A stretch of DNA of 64,000 bases from CAWEYO01 sp963813315. Its GTDB lineage: Bacteria > Pseudomonadota > Alphaproteobacteria > Rhizobiales > Rhizobiaceae. The notes beneath the pieces were generated by a model that saw nothing but the letters and a program-made list of their open reading frames with translations, made no database searches and was not told where the DNA came from. Positions 24,375 to 33,046 of this stretch are shown in pieces. A program made the position numbers and the translations under genes. Every line of letters begins with the position of its first letter. The stretch's first letter is position 1. Location of the stretch: NCBI GenBank assembly GCA_963813315.1, contig CAWEYO010000021.1, forward strand, positions 27,310 through 91,309, in the 5' to 3' direction.

Positions 24375-26177
24375 GTGCGTTCGTTGATTTCTATAGCAAC
24401 CAGATCCAGTGAATGGCTAGCGAGGATGGCCGCCGGGTGTGACCGGCTCGTGCATCCTTCGGTTGCGGACGACGCGCTGCGCGCGCGCAACCGACGGCTC
24501 CTTGGCGCTCTTCTGTCCACTCCCTTTCTGGCCGCCTTCGCCATCAGTCAAACCCTCTTCGACGCTGTCGGAGCCGCAGTGACGCTCGCGGCAATTTTTG
24601 CGGTCTTCGGCGCATTCTGGGCCGCGGCACTGGCGGTTGCGTCGACCGGCCGGGAACGTTTGGCGGGCATGGCGGTGCTCTGGGCTTCCGTCGCACCAGC
24701 CGCGGCGATGCTTGCGGTCGCCGGAGGTCTGGCATCCCCGCTGGCTGCGATGGCCGCGTCCTTCGTGTTGGAGGCGGCCTGGGTCTGGAGGACACGCGTT
24801 GCCACAGCCTCCGGATTGGCAGCTTCCGCCGCGGTTCTTGTGCTGGCGGCGCTGCCCGGGCCGCCGCTTGCGGGGGCAGAAGCCGTTGCCGTTTCGGCGT
24901 GGCACTGGCTTGTCCCGATTGTCTACGCGGTGACAGTGGGATTGCGCGTTGCAAGTTTGCTGGGAGAGAGGCCGATTCGTGCGGACGAATATTCGGACAG
25001 GCTCGAGGACATTGTGGACGCCGTCGTTTTTCGCATCGCCGGAAGCGGCGAGGTTGTCGATGCATCGGCCAGGGCTCGCGACACCCTGCGGCTGGCCCCC
25101 GAGTTGCTGCTCGGCAACGGCCTCTTCGAGCGTATCCATGTGGCCGATCGCGTTACCTATCTCTGCGCCGTGTCCGATATGCGGGAGGGCGCAGCCAATC
25201 GGCGCCTCGAACTGCGGCTGCGCCTACCAGACGAAGCCGGGCAAGCGGGTATCGACAACTTCCGCGCTTTCGACGTCGAACTGGCCCGGCAGGGCGACAC
25301 AACAGGCTTTGTGGCGATTGTGCGGACAACCGAAGTTCCGGGACTGCGCGAGGCGCTTGCAGCGGCTACAGAGCGGGCAGACAGCATCGAGATCGCCAAA
25401 CGCCGGGTCTTGGCGACTGTCAGCCACGAACTGCGCACTCCGCTGAACGCCATCATCGGGTTCGCGGATATACTCGGCCACGAGATGTGCGGCAGATTTT
25501 CGGACCCAAGGCAGAAGGAATATGTCGGCCTTATCAAGGAGTCCGGGGACCATCTCCTTGCCGTGGTCAATTCGATACTGGATGTTGCGAGGATCGAATC
25601 CGGTGCCTACGCGATCCAGGCAGAGACGTTCCGCTTCAACGACGCGGTCGCAATGTGCCATTCGATGATGGCCTTTCAGGCCGAAGCAAAGGCGATTCAG
25701 TTCAAGACGGAAGTCAGTCACAATGTCGGCGAGATCAACGGCGATCGGCGCGCTATTCAGCAGATGCTGATCAACCTCGTTGCCAACGCCATCAAGTTCA
25801 CGCCCGACGGCGGTCAGGTCACGATCGGCGTCAAGCGTTTCGGTTCGCGGCTGCATTTCTGGGTTAGCGACAATGGGATCGGCATCGGTGCGGACGATAT
25901 CGCGCAACTCGGCAGGCCTTTCATGCAGGTCCAGAACGACTACACGCGGCAGATCGAAGGGACAGGACTGGGCCTCTCGCTGGTGAAAGGGCTCGTTGCG
26001 CTGCACGACGGAACCATGACCGTCCAGAGCGCGCCGAACGAGGGCACGACCGTGACGATCAGCTTGCCCGTTGCGGGCGTATCGGCGCAGGAAGCCGACA
26101 AGACGAAAGAGCACAGTGCAATCGACACGAATGGCAGCAACGAGGAAACCGATGGCTCGCTCCGCAAAACGGCGTAG
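24375..26177 (+). CDS. Membrane PAS-type sensor histidine kinase (DivJ/PleC-like)
   Basis: About 600 residues. Several hydrophobic helices occupy residues 45-200, then a PAS-like region (230-340), a HisKA domain with VSHELRTPLNAIIGFADIL, and a HATPase_c domain with N, G1 and G2 boxes (VANAIKFTPDGG, DNGIGIGADD, EGTGLGLSLVKGLV). The HisKA sequence is of the cell-cycle DivJ/PleC/PdhS type, so phosphorylation of DivK/PleD-like receivers is a plausible role. The start is unclear: GTG 24375 has AAGG upstream and overlaps a 14-codon ATG frame at 24371; ATG 26 codons or so downstream (24426) is an alternative. Overlaps the next gene by 26 bases. Confidence 0.85.
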   Translation: MRSLISIATRSSEWLARMAAGCDRLVHPSVADDALRARNRRLLGALLSTPFLAAFAISQTLFDAVGAAVTLAAIFAVFGAFWAAALAVASTGRERLAGMAVLWASVAPAAAMLAVAGGLASPLAAMAASFVLEAAWVWRTRVATASGLAASAAVLVLAALPGPPLAGAEAVAVSAWHWLVPIVYAVTVGLRVASLLGERPIRADEYSDRLEDIVDAVVFRIAGSGEVVDASARARDTLRLAPELLLGNGLFERIHVADRVTYLCAVSDMREGAANRRLELRLRLPDEAGQAGIDNFRAFDVELARQGDTTGFVAIVRTTEVPGLREALAAATERADSIEIAKRRVLATVSHELRTPLNAIIGFADILGHEMCGRFSDPRQKEYVGLIKESGDHLLAVVNSILDVARIESGAYAIQAETFRFNDAVAMCHSMMAFQAEAKAIQFKTEVSHNVGEINGDRRAIQQMLINLVANAIKFTPDGGQVTIGVKRFGSRLHFWVSDNGIGIGADDIAQLGRPFMQVQNDYTRQIEGTGLGLSLVKGLVALHDGTMTVQSAPNEGTTVTISLPVAGVSAQEADKTKEHSAIDTNGSNEETDGSLRKTA

Positions 26178-26877
26178 GAAGCCGGCGTTGTTGCGTGACG
26201 GCGCGGTGGCGCTGGGTGGCGCAATTTCGCGCAATCCGGTGCTGGTGGGCGGGAGCACGGCGTTTCTCGTGGCGCTCGCCTTCGTGTCGGCGAACGCACT
26301 GTGGTACCAGCCGCATTTTCATTCGGACGCGTTCTTCGCAACGCGCAACCTCGACGGCGCCTATGTCGCGCCTGATATCTCGCCGCAGACCACTATCCAT
26401 TTTCAGAGGGAGTCTGAACACATCTCTCAACCGAAGCCTGATCCGGTCGTCGAGCGGGTGCAAGGCATTCTGCGCGACCTCGATTTTTATTCCGGGACGG
26501 TCGACGGCATCGCTGGGCCAAATACGCGCAACGCGATAGAGACGTACCGCAAGAAGGCAGGGCTTCGGGTTTCGGACAGGATCGACGAAGAACTCCTGAC
26601 TGAGCTCGGCGTCGCGTCGGCGACGGTGGCAATCGACGCGAAACCGGCGCCTGTTCCGCGCGAACCTGATGCGGGCGTCGGTCCCGATCCGCTTGTGAAA
26701 AAGATACAGGCTGGACTGAAGGCATTCGGCAGCGCCGATGTCGAAGTGGACGGCGTCATCGGCGCCAAAACAAAAAGCGCCATCCGCGAGTTCCAGTCGC
26801 TGTTCGGCTTACCCGTGACCGGAGAGCCCGACGAGAAGCTGTATACGAAAATGCGCGAGATCGGCCTGACGAATTAG
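26152..26877 (+). CDS. Peptidoglycan-binding domain membrane protein
   Basis: 241 residues: basic cytoplasmic N-terminus (RSAKRRRK), one membrane segment (about residues 34-55), then two PG_binding_1 repeats. The first is VQGILRDLDFYSGTVDGIAG, the second IQAGLKAFGSADVEVDGVIG; both continue with NTRNAIETY / KTKSAIREF. It probably binds murein in the periplasm. Translation is coupled to the kinase gene (26-base overlap; GAGGAAACCG before ATG 26152). The kinase/PG-binding pairing suggests a cell-envelope or cell-division role, by inference. Confidence 0.85.
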   Translation: MARSAKRRRKPALLRDGAVALGGAISRNPVLVGGSTAFLVALAFVSANALWYQPHFHSDAFFATRNLDGAYVAPDISPQTTIHFQRESEHISQPKPDPVVERVQGILRDLDFYSGTVDGIAGPNTRNAIETYRKKAGLRVSDRIDEELLTELGVASATVAIDAKPAPVPREPDAGVGPDPLVKKIQAGLKAFGSADVEVDGVIGAKTKSAIREFQSLFGLPVTGEPDEKLYTKMREIGLTN

Positions 26878-26953
26878 GGTGTGTTGAGATTCATGTGTCT
26901 TTACGCATGAACTTATCCGAAAGGTCTGTCGGCTTTGCGGGATCATGCGCTAT
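26875..26953. repeat. Mosaic of a family D end fragment and family A palindrome copy 3
   Basis: AGGGTGTGTTGAGATTCA, the terminal repeat of the 4108-4251 element, begins on the stop codon of the preceding gene and is joined directly to TTTACGCATGAACTTATCCG...GGGATCATGCGCTATG, a diverged family A palindrome. Confidence 0.75.
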
Positions 26954-26981
26954 GCATCCGCCTTCATGACGGAAACCAGGA

Positions 26982-27326
26982 ATGCGCGTCACCACCGACT
27001 TTTGGGTATCGGCCCTCGTTCGCCGCATCTTCGCCGACGGAGGATTCGCGGCGATAATAAAACGCGGCGCGACCGAAGCCGGAGCGGTTTTCATCGTTTC
27101 GAGAAACCGCCTCGGAGAGATCAGTCTTTTCGGCCCCGCTCCCCAGACGGCTTATGAATCGGGACGCCCTGACGATCGCCGGTTCTCGGAATTGATGGCG
27201 ACGACCGATCCGGCGGCCGTGGACGAGAGATTGGAGAAGGAAAAGAGGTTTGATCCCGACATCTGGGTCGTCGAACTGGAATCGGGAATGGCGGCCGTGA
27301 ACGATCTGGTTGTGCTGGTGCAGTAG
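26982..27326 (+). CDS. DUF1491 family protein
   Basis: 114 residues, full family length: begins MRVTTDFWVSALVRRIFADG and contains GAAFI-like strand GAVFIVSRNR, FGPAPQTAYE, and the end RFDPDIWVVELES. Alphaproteobacterial protein of unknown function, often next to the peptidoglycan-binding gene. Its last bases touch the repeat element at 27325. Confidence 0.85.
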   Translation: MRVTTDFWVSALVRRIFADGGFAAIIKRGATEAGAVFIVSRNRLGEISLFGPAPQTAYESGRPDDRRFSELMATTDPAAVDERLEKEKRFDPDIWVVELESGMAAVNDLVVLVQ

Positions 27327-27463
27327 GGTGTGTTGGTATTCAGGTGATGCCGGCCTGCAAATGGCAGTCTTCTGCGATTCTCATGTACCCAAACGTACGT
27401 TGCGTGCCGGTTCTCTAGAACCGCCATTTTCGCCTCGGCCTGACCTGAATCCCGACACACGCT
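27325..27463. repeat. MITE-like element, family D copy 2 (inverted)
   Basis: Starts AGGGTGTGTTGGTATTCAGG and ends CCTGAATCCCGACACACGCT; its reverse complement matches the 4108-4251 element along the whole length, including CAGGCCGAGGCGAAAATGGC near one end and the GCAGAAGAC segment near the other. Its left end overlaps the stop codon of the DUF1491 gene. Confidence 0.8.
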
Positions 27464-27468
27464 AAATC

Positions 27469-28437
27469 TCATCTTGCCACGGCGGAAATTTTGCCGCGCA
27501 GTTCGGATTGCGCGGCTTCAAGGACGCGCACGCGCTCGAGCGCCGCATCGGGCCGGCATGAAAGATAGCTGTCAACGAAAGCCCTGATTGCTTCGGCGCC
27601 CGTGAAAGCGCCGGGAAACAAGGCGGCCGTAAGCAGGAATGCGCGCTCTTCGACGAGGTCGATGGCGCGCAGGGCGGCGGCAAGCCCTGTGTAGCTCCCG
27701 CCTTCGGTAAGCGATTTCGCAAGCGCCAAGCCGATACCCAGCCTACCGGCGAGCGCCGTCTGGAAGGCGGTCCGATCGCCAGTGAGGGCGGCCTCGCGAA
27801 GCCTTGCAAAGTCTGCGTCGGGAAGAACCAGCTTGGAATCGCCATCCCGCATTGTGTCTTGTCGGGCAGGGCGCATCAGCGAGCGCAATCGACTTCGAAC
27901 CCTGTCAGCATTCGACAGGGCCTCCGCGTTGGTCTGCGACAAAAGGGTCTCGTCGTTCGAAGCCGAGACGAAAGCCGGACCGGAACCGTCCAAATGAGCC
28001 GCTCCATCGGGATTGGACACGGCGGAGCTCATCAAGGCTTTTACCAGATGTTCGATCGTCCTGTTCAGTCCGGGCCGGCGCGCAATCGCGCGCGCGTGCG
28101 GCAGGCCACGGCTGCCGATCAATGCAATAAGATCGATATCGGTAAGGGCATTGGAACGTATGAGTAGCGGGGCCGCAATATCGACGGTCTCGCCGCTCAG
28201 TCGGCGCACAAGCGCTGTGGGCGCGTGCTGACATTCGGACAGGGCGGCGGCGGCGAAGCGCCGGGACTCAATGGAAACTGAATCGAACAGTGGAAGCGCA
28301 AGATCTTCCAGTTGATCGATTTCCCGGCGGGATGGCCGGGTGAGCGAGCAGAATGCGGAAATGGCGGCGCGAAACAGCCGGTCTGCCTTGCCGGGCTCAC
28401 CTTTGACAGTAATGTGCCTTAAATCGAGTGATGACAC
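27469..28437 (-). CDS. DUF2336 domain protein
   Basis: About 322 residues, helical and soluble, with the repeat-like DUF2336 region (REIDQLEDLALPLFDSVSIE, FAAAALSECQHAPTALVRRL, LTDIDLIALIGSRGLPHARA). Alphaproteobacterial proteins of this family have been linked to stress signalling, but no activity is known. The start is uncertain between GTG 28437, where SSLDLRHITVKG begins, and ATG 28488. Flanked by a repeat element downstream. Confidence 0.8.
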   Translation of the reverse strand: MSSLDLRHITVKGEPGKADRLFRAAISAFCSLTRPSRREIDQLEDLALPLFDSVSIESRRFAAAALSECQHAPTALVRRLSGETVDIAAPLLIRSNALTDIDLIALIGSRGLPHARAIARRPGLNRTIEHLVKALMSSAVSNPDGAAHLDGSGPAFVSASNDETLLSQTNAEALSNADRVRSRLRSLMRPARQDTMRDGDSKLVLPDADFARLREAALTGDRTAFQTALAGRLGIGLALAKSLTEGGSYTGLAAALRAIDLVEERAFLLTAALFPGAFTGAEAIRAFVDSYLSCRPDAALERVRVLEAAQSELRGKISAVAR

Positions 28438-28625
28438 GTGAAAAACGCCTGACGCAACACAACAATGGCATGCCGGGGCTACGACCATCGGTCAGCCTGC
28501 AAAATCGCCGGCACCTGAATAAATTTAGCTGCGATCGATTAGCGAAGTGTTAACCGTCTGGTGCGCGTAATCTTCTTGGAGGCGTTGCGTACTGCTCCAG
28601 TCATGCTGAGGGGGAGCGCGAAGTC

Positions 28626-28820
28626 ATGGGCAGCATAGTGTCTTTTGTGCCGCGAAAGGCGGCAAGGGAACGTCGCGGTGTACGTTCCAATGATGAGGGG
28701 GCGTCGGTCATCATCTTTCCGGGCGTTCGCTACGAAAGGCCGATCGAAATCCGGCCGGGCAACACGTCGTCGGTGGGCAAGAAGGCCGAACAGCAGAATA
28801 CCGGCCCGTCGCGTCATTGA
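28626..28820 (+). CDS. Small conserved hypothetical protein
   Basis: 64 residues beginning MGSIVSFVPRKAARERRG with the central block GASVIIFPGVRYERP. Basic, no membrane segment. A GGGGGAGCG Shine-Dalgarno precedes ATG 28626. I recall similar short rhizobial proteins with the IIFPGVRYER motif, but no function. Confidence 0.6.
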   Translation: MGSIVSFVPRKAARERRGVRSNDEGASVIIFPGVRYERPIEIRPGNTSSVGKKAEQQNTGPSRH

Positions 28821-28823
28821 ACC

Positions 28824-28865
28824 GCCCACAGTGGACGCACCGATGGAATCGGTGCTTGCTGCTCT
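28824..28865. repeat. Palindrome related to family C
   Basis: GTGGACGCACCGATGGAATC, GGTGCTTGCTGCTC: shares GACGCA(C/T)CGATGGAATC with the palindrome at about 12833-12879. It separates the small gene ending at 28820 and the DUF1254 gene on the other strand. Confidence 0.55.
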
Positions 28866-28884
28866 TCGTTTTATCGAGTAGCGC

Positions 28885-29457
28885 CTATTGAAGCTGGCAC
28901 GAAACGCTGTCCAACCAGGCCGTGATAGCCGGTTTCCAGCTGTCATCTGCGACAAAGCTACGGATCACTACGATGCCCTCGTCAATATCGGCCTCGACGA
29001 ACACGGACGATTGAAAACTCGGGGGGAGGCTCTTTCGGACCTCGGTCATCTGCGAGGGCGTGGCAATGACGAAGTCGAGCGCTCCTTCGGTCGCTGTCCG
29101 ATCATTGAAACTGTAGATGTTTTGACCGCTGCGGTCGTATACGGAAGCCGACCAGAAGGGCACTGTTCCTGTAGCGGTCAAATGGGTGACGCCGGCGGCA
29201 AGGTCGAAACGGCAGGCTACGGCGTCTAGGAATGGATCGGACGACTGGAGCACGACAGGCTGGGCGGGTGGGCCGGCGACGTGGTGGACCGTGTAGCTCT
29301 CGGACCGTTCCGCCAGTTTCGACCACGCGTCGCGTTCCGACAGGGACGGCAGCATCAACAAAATGGCGATATGGACGATGCCGGCGCAGACCATGCCGAC
29401 TATCAGAGCGTAGGCAAGCCTGCCCCAGACCGAGTGCGAGAAATGCGGGCTAACCAT
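28885..29457 (-). CDS. DUF1254 domain membrane protein
   Basis: 190 residues with an N-terminal membrane helix (RLAYALIVGMVCAGIVHIAI), then a periplasmic domain containing DPFLDAVACRFDLAAGV and FWSASVYDRSGQNIYSFND, the DUF1254-type fold. It follows the DUF1214 gene with an eight-base overlap. The two halves (DUF1254 and DUF1214) form one protein in many bacteria and are separate partner genes here. Function unknown. ATG 29457 is chosen as the start just before the helix. Confidence 0.8.
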   Translation of the reverse strand: MVSPHFSHSVWGRLAYALIVGMVCAGIVHIAILLMLPSLSERDAWSKLAERSESYTVHHVAGPPAQPVVLQSSDPFLDAVACRFDLAAGVTHLTATGTVPFWSASVYDRSGQNIYSFNDRTATEGALDFVIATPSQMTEVRKSLPPSFQSSVFVEADIDEGIVVIRSFVADDSWKPAITAWLDSVSCQLQ

Positions 29458-30034
29458 CGCACATCGTCTTCCTGATCTCCGGCAAGGCGATCTCGGCAAT
29501 CCCGGAACTGCTCGTCGCGGGCGTGTCATAGAGTGTCAGCACGAGGCTCATGGGCCCGCTCCCGGACAGGGGAATCCAGTTACCCGGCGAGGCGAGACGG
29601 CCGACCGCTATCGAAATGGAATTGTCCGGTTCACGTAGCGCCGAAATGGACTGCAAAGCGGGAAGTCGAAGATGGCCGGTGTCGATCACGGCGCGAGACT
29701 CGTCCGCGGCGTAGATGGTCCAAAATCGCGCGGGAGGGAAGGTTCCGCGGATCTCATAGGCGCAATTGCGGCTAAGCGCGGCGCCGCCGGAATCCCGGCG
29801 GGCCACGAAGGTCAGCCCCTCCGCCAGTCCCAGCGACAGGACACCCTCGCGTGCGATTCGAGCCTTGGAGTAAGGGTCTGCCTGCGGCGTGCCAAGATCT
29901 GGAAAAGCCGTCCATGGCCCGACGGTGACAGCGCCGATGCCTTCCCGGGATTCTAGCGCGTACCATACGCTTGCCGCGCCGCCGCCTATTGCGGTCAAGA
30001 GAACAAGAGCTGTGAGGAGGATGGTTCGGAGCAT
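29450..30034 (-). CDS. DUF1214 domain membrane protein
   Basis: 194 residues. One N-terminal helix (MLRTILLTALVLLTAIGGGA), then a periplasmic beta-rich domain with GPWTAFPDLGTPQADPYSKA, FWTIYAADE and GNWIPLSGSGPMSLVLTLYD, the DUF1214 pattern. First gene of the DUF1214-DUF1254 pair; probably a two-protein periplasmic-facing complex. Confidence 0.82.
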   Translation of the reverse strand: MLRTILLTALVLLTAIGGGAASVWYALESREGIGAVTVGPWTAFPDLGTPQADPYSKARIAREGVLSLGLAEGLTFVARRDSGGAALSRNCAYEIRGTFPPARFWTIYAADESRAVIDTGHLRLPALQSISALREPDNSISIAVGRLASPGNWIPLSGSGPMSLVLTLYDTPATSSSGIAEIALPEIRKTMCDG

Positions 30035-30125
30035 TCGACGCCGGCGACTGAAGAGACCGAACCCGCAATAGCCCGCCGTGGATGGACAAGGCAAGCAAAG
30101 GTATGGGCGCGGCAGCCGGATGTCG

Positions 30126-32276
30126 TTACAGGGCCGAAAGCGTTTCGACCTTCGGCGGCACCTGAATCGGAGGCGCGGTCCTGAAAGCCTCGGCCATCTG
30201 CTTTAGAAGCTTTGTGGTCGCTACCGAGAGTACTGCCGGAAGTTCGATTACGGGAGCAGGGTCTTCGTCCGGCTTCTCTTCGCTCGCGGCTTTTGCGATA
30301 ATCTCCGGGTCGACAAACGGGTTCTCGATCCCCGGGATCGGCTTCAGTTCGACGTTCCGGTGCGCATAAGTCATCAAGCGCTGCCAGGTCATGGCAGGCA
30401 AAGTGCCGCCCGTCATTTCGTTGGTAGGCGTGAAATCGTCATTTCCCATCCACACCGCAGCCGTATAGTTGCCGGTGAAACCGACATACCAGGCGTCACG
30501 ATAGCCTTGCGTCGTACCGGTCTTGCCTGCAGAGCGGATCAGGGGAAGCGCGGCGCGCCGCCCGGTACCCCGTTCAGGAATCTGAACCAGGATGGAGTTC
30601 ATCGCCGAAAGGGCCTTTTCGGAAAGTACGCGCCGGGGCTTCGGCCCGTCGCGGTCGAAATCGTAGATCACGTCGCCGGAACGCGTCAGTAACTGATTGA
30701 TCGCGTGCCGGGTCCCGGCATAGCCGCCGTCAGCAAAGACGCTGTAGCCCGTAGCCTGGTCCATCACGGTCATTCCCGACGTGCCGAGAACGGTGGTCTT
30801 GAAGACTTCGAGCGGCGATTCCACTCCCATCGCATGCGCGAGCTCGACGACCGGCTTGACCCCCAGATGGTCCTTGGCAAGCCGAACGGGCACCGTGTTG
30901 ATCGATCTCACCAGTGCTTCGGTCAGTGTCATGCGGCCATAATGGCCGCGCGTGTAGTTTTGTGGCGACCAGTTGCCCCAGGAGATCGGACCGCCGGAAA
31001 TGACGGAGTCCGGTGTGAAGTCGTGCTCCATCGCGGTCGCGTAGACATAGGGCTTGAAGGACGAGCCGGCCTGGCGGAGTGCGCGGGTGGCGCGATTGAA
31101 CTGGCTGGCGCCATAGTCGCGCCCGCCCACAATCGCCCGGACCGCGCCGTTGTTTTCAAGAACGACAATCGCACCCTCGGTGGCATGATAGCTCTTGCCG
31201 TATTGACGCAGATGGAATTCGAGCGATTCCTCCGCGGCCTTCTGGATGTTCATGTCGATCGTCGTTCGGGCGACCATCGAGTGGGAGCCCGATTTCGCCG
31301 CGATGCGCTTGGCCTCCTCGAATGCCCAGTCGAGGAAATAGTCCGGGCTCTGCAGATCGCCCCGATCGACGACCGACGCGGGGTGCAGGCGAGCCGACAG
31401 AACCTGGCCCTCGGTCATGAACCCGCCTTGAACCATGTTGGTCAAAACCTCGTTGGCGCGAGCGCGCGCGGCGGGAAGGTTGATATGCGGCGCATATTTC
31501 GCCGGCGCCTTGAACAAGCCGGCGATCATGGCCGCTTCGGGAAGCGTCAGGTCCTTGACGCCCTTTCCGAAATAGAAGTCGGCCGCGGCGGTGATGCCGA
31601 ACGTACCGCCACCCATGTAGGCGCGGTCGAGATAGAGCTGCAGTATCTCCTTCTTGGGAACGTTCATCTCCAGCCAAACTGAAAGGAAAGCCTCCTTGAC
31701 CTTTCGCTCCACAGTGCGCTCGTTGGTGAGGAACAGGTTCTTTGCGAGTTGCTGGGTGATCGTCGATCCGCCCTGGACAACCGAATTGGCGCGTACATTT
31801 TCCTGCATCGCTCGAATGAGGCCGAGAAAATCGATACCGAAATGTTCGAAGAAGCGCCGGTCTTCCGTCGCCAGCACCGCCTCGATCACATGGTCCGGCA
31901 TTTCATCGACAGGGACGGAATCGCGCTGGATGATGCCGCGTTGACCGATCTCGTTGCCGTAGCGGTCGAGGAAAGTGACGGCGAAATCTTCCTGCGCGCG
32001 CCAATCTCCCACGGTTTCCTCGAAGGCAGGCATGGCAAGCGCCAGCATGAGAACCGAGCCCGCCGCGCCCATTGTGAAACCTTCGCTCAGCAGCTCCACG
32101 ACCCCCCGGCGCCAGCCGGTGGCGCGAAAACGCCGGAAGAAAATCGTCAGCGTTTCCCAGATTTCGCCCGCCTTGAAAGCCGCGCCGTAAAGCGTTGAAT
32201 CGATCCAGGCGTCAATCGCCAGCAGCCTGGCGGCCCTCGGGCCCGAGGGGCTGCGAAATTGGAACGGATTTTTCAT
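30126..32276 (-). CDS. Class A penicillin-binding protein (PBP1A-type transglycosylase/transpeptidase)
   Basis: 716 residues. After a cytoplasmic N-terminus and one membrane helix (about residues 65-85), the GT51 transglycosylase domain shows ATEDRRFFEHFGID (catalytic Glu), QGGSTITQQLAKNLF and YLDRAYMGGGTFGI. The transpeptidase domain has the nucleophile serine in AGSSFKPYVYA, the SIN motif, and KTGTTQGYRDAW. It polymerises and cross-links peptidoglycan. ATG 32276 has GGAAG upstream. It is divergent from the GTA cluster, separated by about 290 bp. Confidence 0.93.
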   Translation of the reverse strand: MKNPFQFRSPSGPRAARLLAIDAWIDSTLYGAAFKAGEIWETLTIFFRRFRATGWRRGVVELLSEGFTMGAAGSVLMLALAMPAFEETVGDWRAQEDFAVTFLDRYGNEIGQRGIIQRDSVPVDEMPDHVIEAVLATEDRRFFEHFGIDFLGLIRAMQENVRANSVVQGGSTITQQLAKNLFLTNERTVERKVKEAFLSVWLEMNVPKKEILQLYLDRAYMGGGTFGITAAADFYFGKGVKDLTLPEAAMIAGLFKAPAKYAPHINLPAARARANEVLTNMVQGGFMTEGQVLSARLHPASVVDRGDLQSPDYFLDWAFEEAKRIAAKSGSHSMVARTTIDMNIQKAAEESLEFHLRQYGKSYHATEGAIVVLENNGAVRAIVGGRDYGASQFNRATRALRQAGSSFKPYVYATAMEHDFTPDSVISGGPISWGNWSPQNYTRGHYGRMTLTEALVRSINTVPVRLAKDHLGVKPVVELAHAMGVESPLEVFKTTVLGTSGMTVMDQATGYSVFADGGYAGTRHAINQLLTRSGDVIYDFDRDGPKPRRVLSEKALSAMNSILVQIPERGTGRRAALPLIRSAGKTGTTQGYRDAWYVGFTGNYTAAVWMGNDDFTPTNEMTGGTLPAMTWQRLMTYAHRNVELKPIPGIENPFVDPEIIAKAASEEKPDEDPAPVIELPAVLSVATTKLLKQMAEAFRTAPPIQVPPKVETLSAL

Positions 32277-32569
32277 TTGCTTCCGCCGGCGGTCCTTTGG
32301 ATCTGCTTCCGAAGTGCCATGCAATTTCAGGCCGAAACGAAATGTGATCGCTGCCAGTTTCCTTCATTATAGGCAGCGCAACAAGCAAAAACAGACCGAT
32401 CACGCTGGCGTGAAAAAATTTGGCAAGCGTAGGAATTTATTCTTGACACCGTAACGGTCATCTGGTAGGTTCTGGATATCGTCGGAAAGGTGTCGATAGC
32501 GGCCAGCGGTGGCCAGCATTCGAAGAGCCCTTGGCGAAACCCCCACAAGAAATGCAAAGAGAGGTTGCC
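32277..32569. promoter_or_regulatory. Intergenic region between PBP1A and the GTA cluster
   Basis: About 290 bp. It must hold the promoters of both divergent units. TTGACACC followed about 17 bases on by TAGGTT (32443-32469) resembles a sigma-70 -35/-10 pair for the GTA genes. The T-rich tract near 32400 may serve the other direction. No operator could be identified. Confidence 0.4.
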
Positions 32570-33046
32570 GTGGCAGACAAAGCCAGGTTGGGCTGGGCAG
32601 CGCTGCGTGAGCTTCACGAAGGCGCGGCGCCAACTCTGGAACGATTGGCTGCGGCCAGCGGGCGCACCGTTGCCGCCGTCCGCAGCCGGGCAAAGCGTGA
32701 GGCTTGGGGGGAATTGTTTCCGGCGATCGCCGACGAGGACCGTAAGACCCGGCTGGGTCGGCTGACCGATTGGATCATCGAGACGCTGGAATCGGTCAAG
32801 AAGGGCGCGGTGGAAGAGGGTGCATCGATCGATAAGGCGAAAGTGGAGGCGATTTCCGCATTGATGCGGACAGTCGAAAAACTTGGCGAAATCACGCGCT
32901 ATACAGACAGCGCGAAAGAGAACCAGATAAAAAGCGATGCAAGAACCGCAGGAGTCCTCAGAAGAATCGACCAGCGTATCGTGGAACTCGCCACCGAATA
33001 CGCAAAACAATTGGGCGCAGGAAAACCTGGCGATAGAGGAAGCTAG
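32570..33046 (+). CDS. GTA g1: small terminase subunit-like protein
   Basis: 158 residues, rich in helices, with an N-terminal helix-turn-helix-like region (TLERLAAASGRTVAAVRSRA) and a coiled-coil middle. Position directly before TerL and the length match GTA g1/TerS, which in GTAs packages DNA without sequence specificity. GTG 32570 is chosen because GAGAGG lies six bases upstream; TTG 32531 and ATG 32552 are alternatives. Its last 110 bases overlap the TerL gene in another frame, unusually long for coupled genes. Confidence 0.75.
   Translation: MADKARLGWAALRELHEGAAPTLERLAAASGRTVAAVRSRAKREAWGELFPAIADEDRKTRLGRLTDWIIETLESVKKGAVEEGASIDKAKVEAISALMRTVEKLGEITRYTDSAKENQIKSDARTAGVLRRIDQRIVELATEYAKQLGAGKPGDRGS

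Noticed and set aside
24375..26177. Naming the kinase divJ
   Set aside because: HisKA type fits DivJ/PleC/PdhS but the sequence alone does not choose between them.
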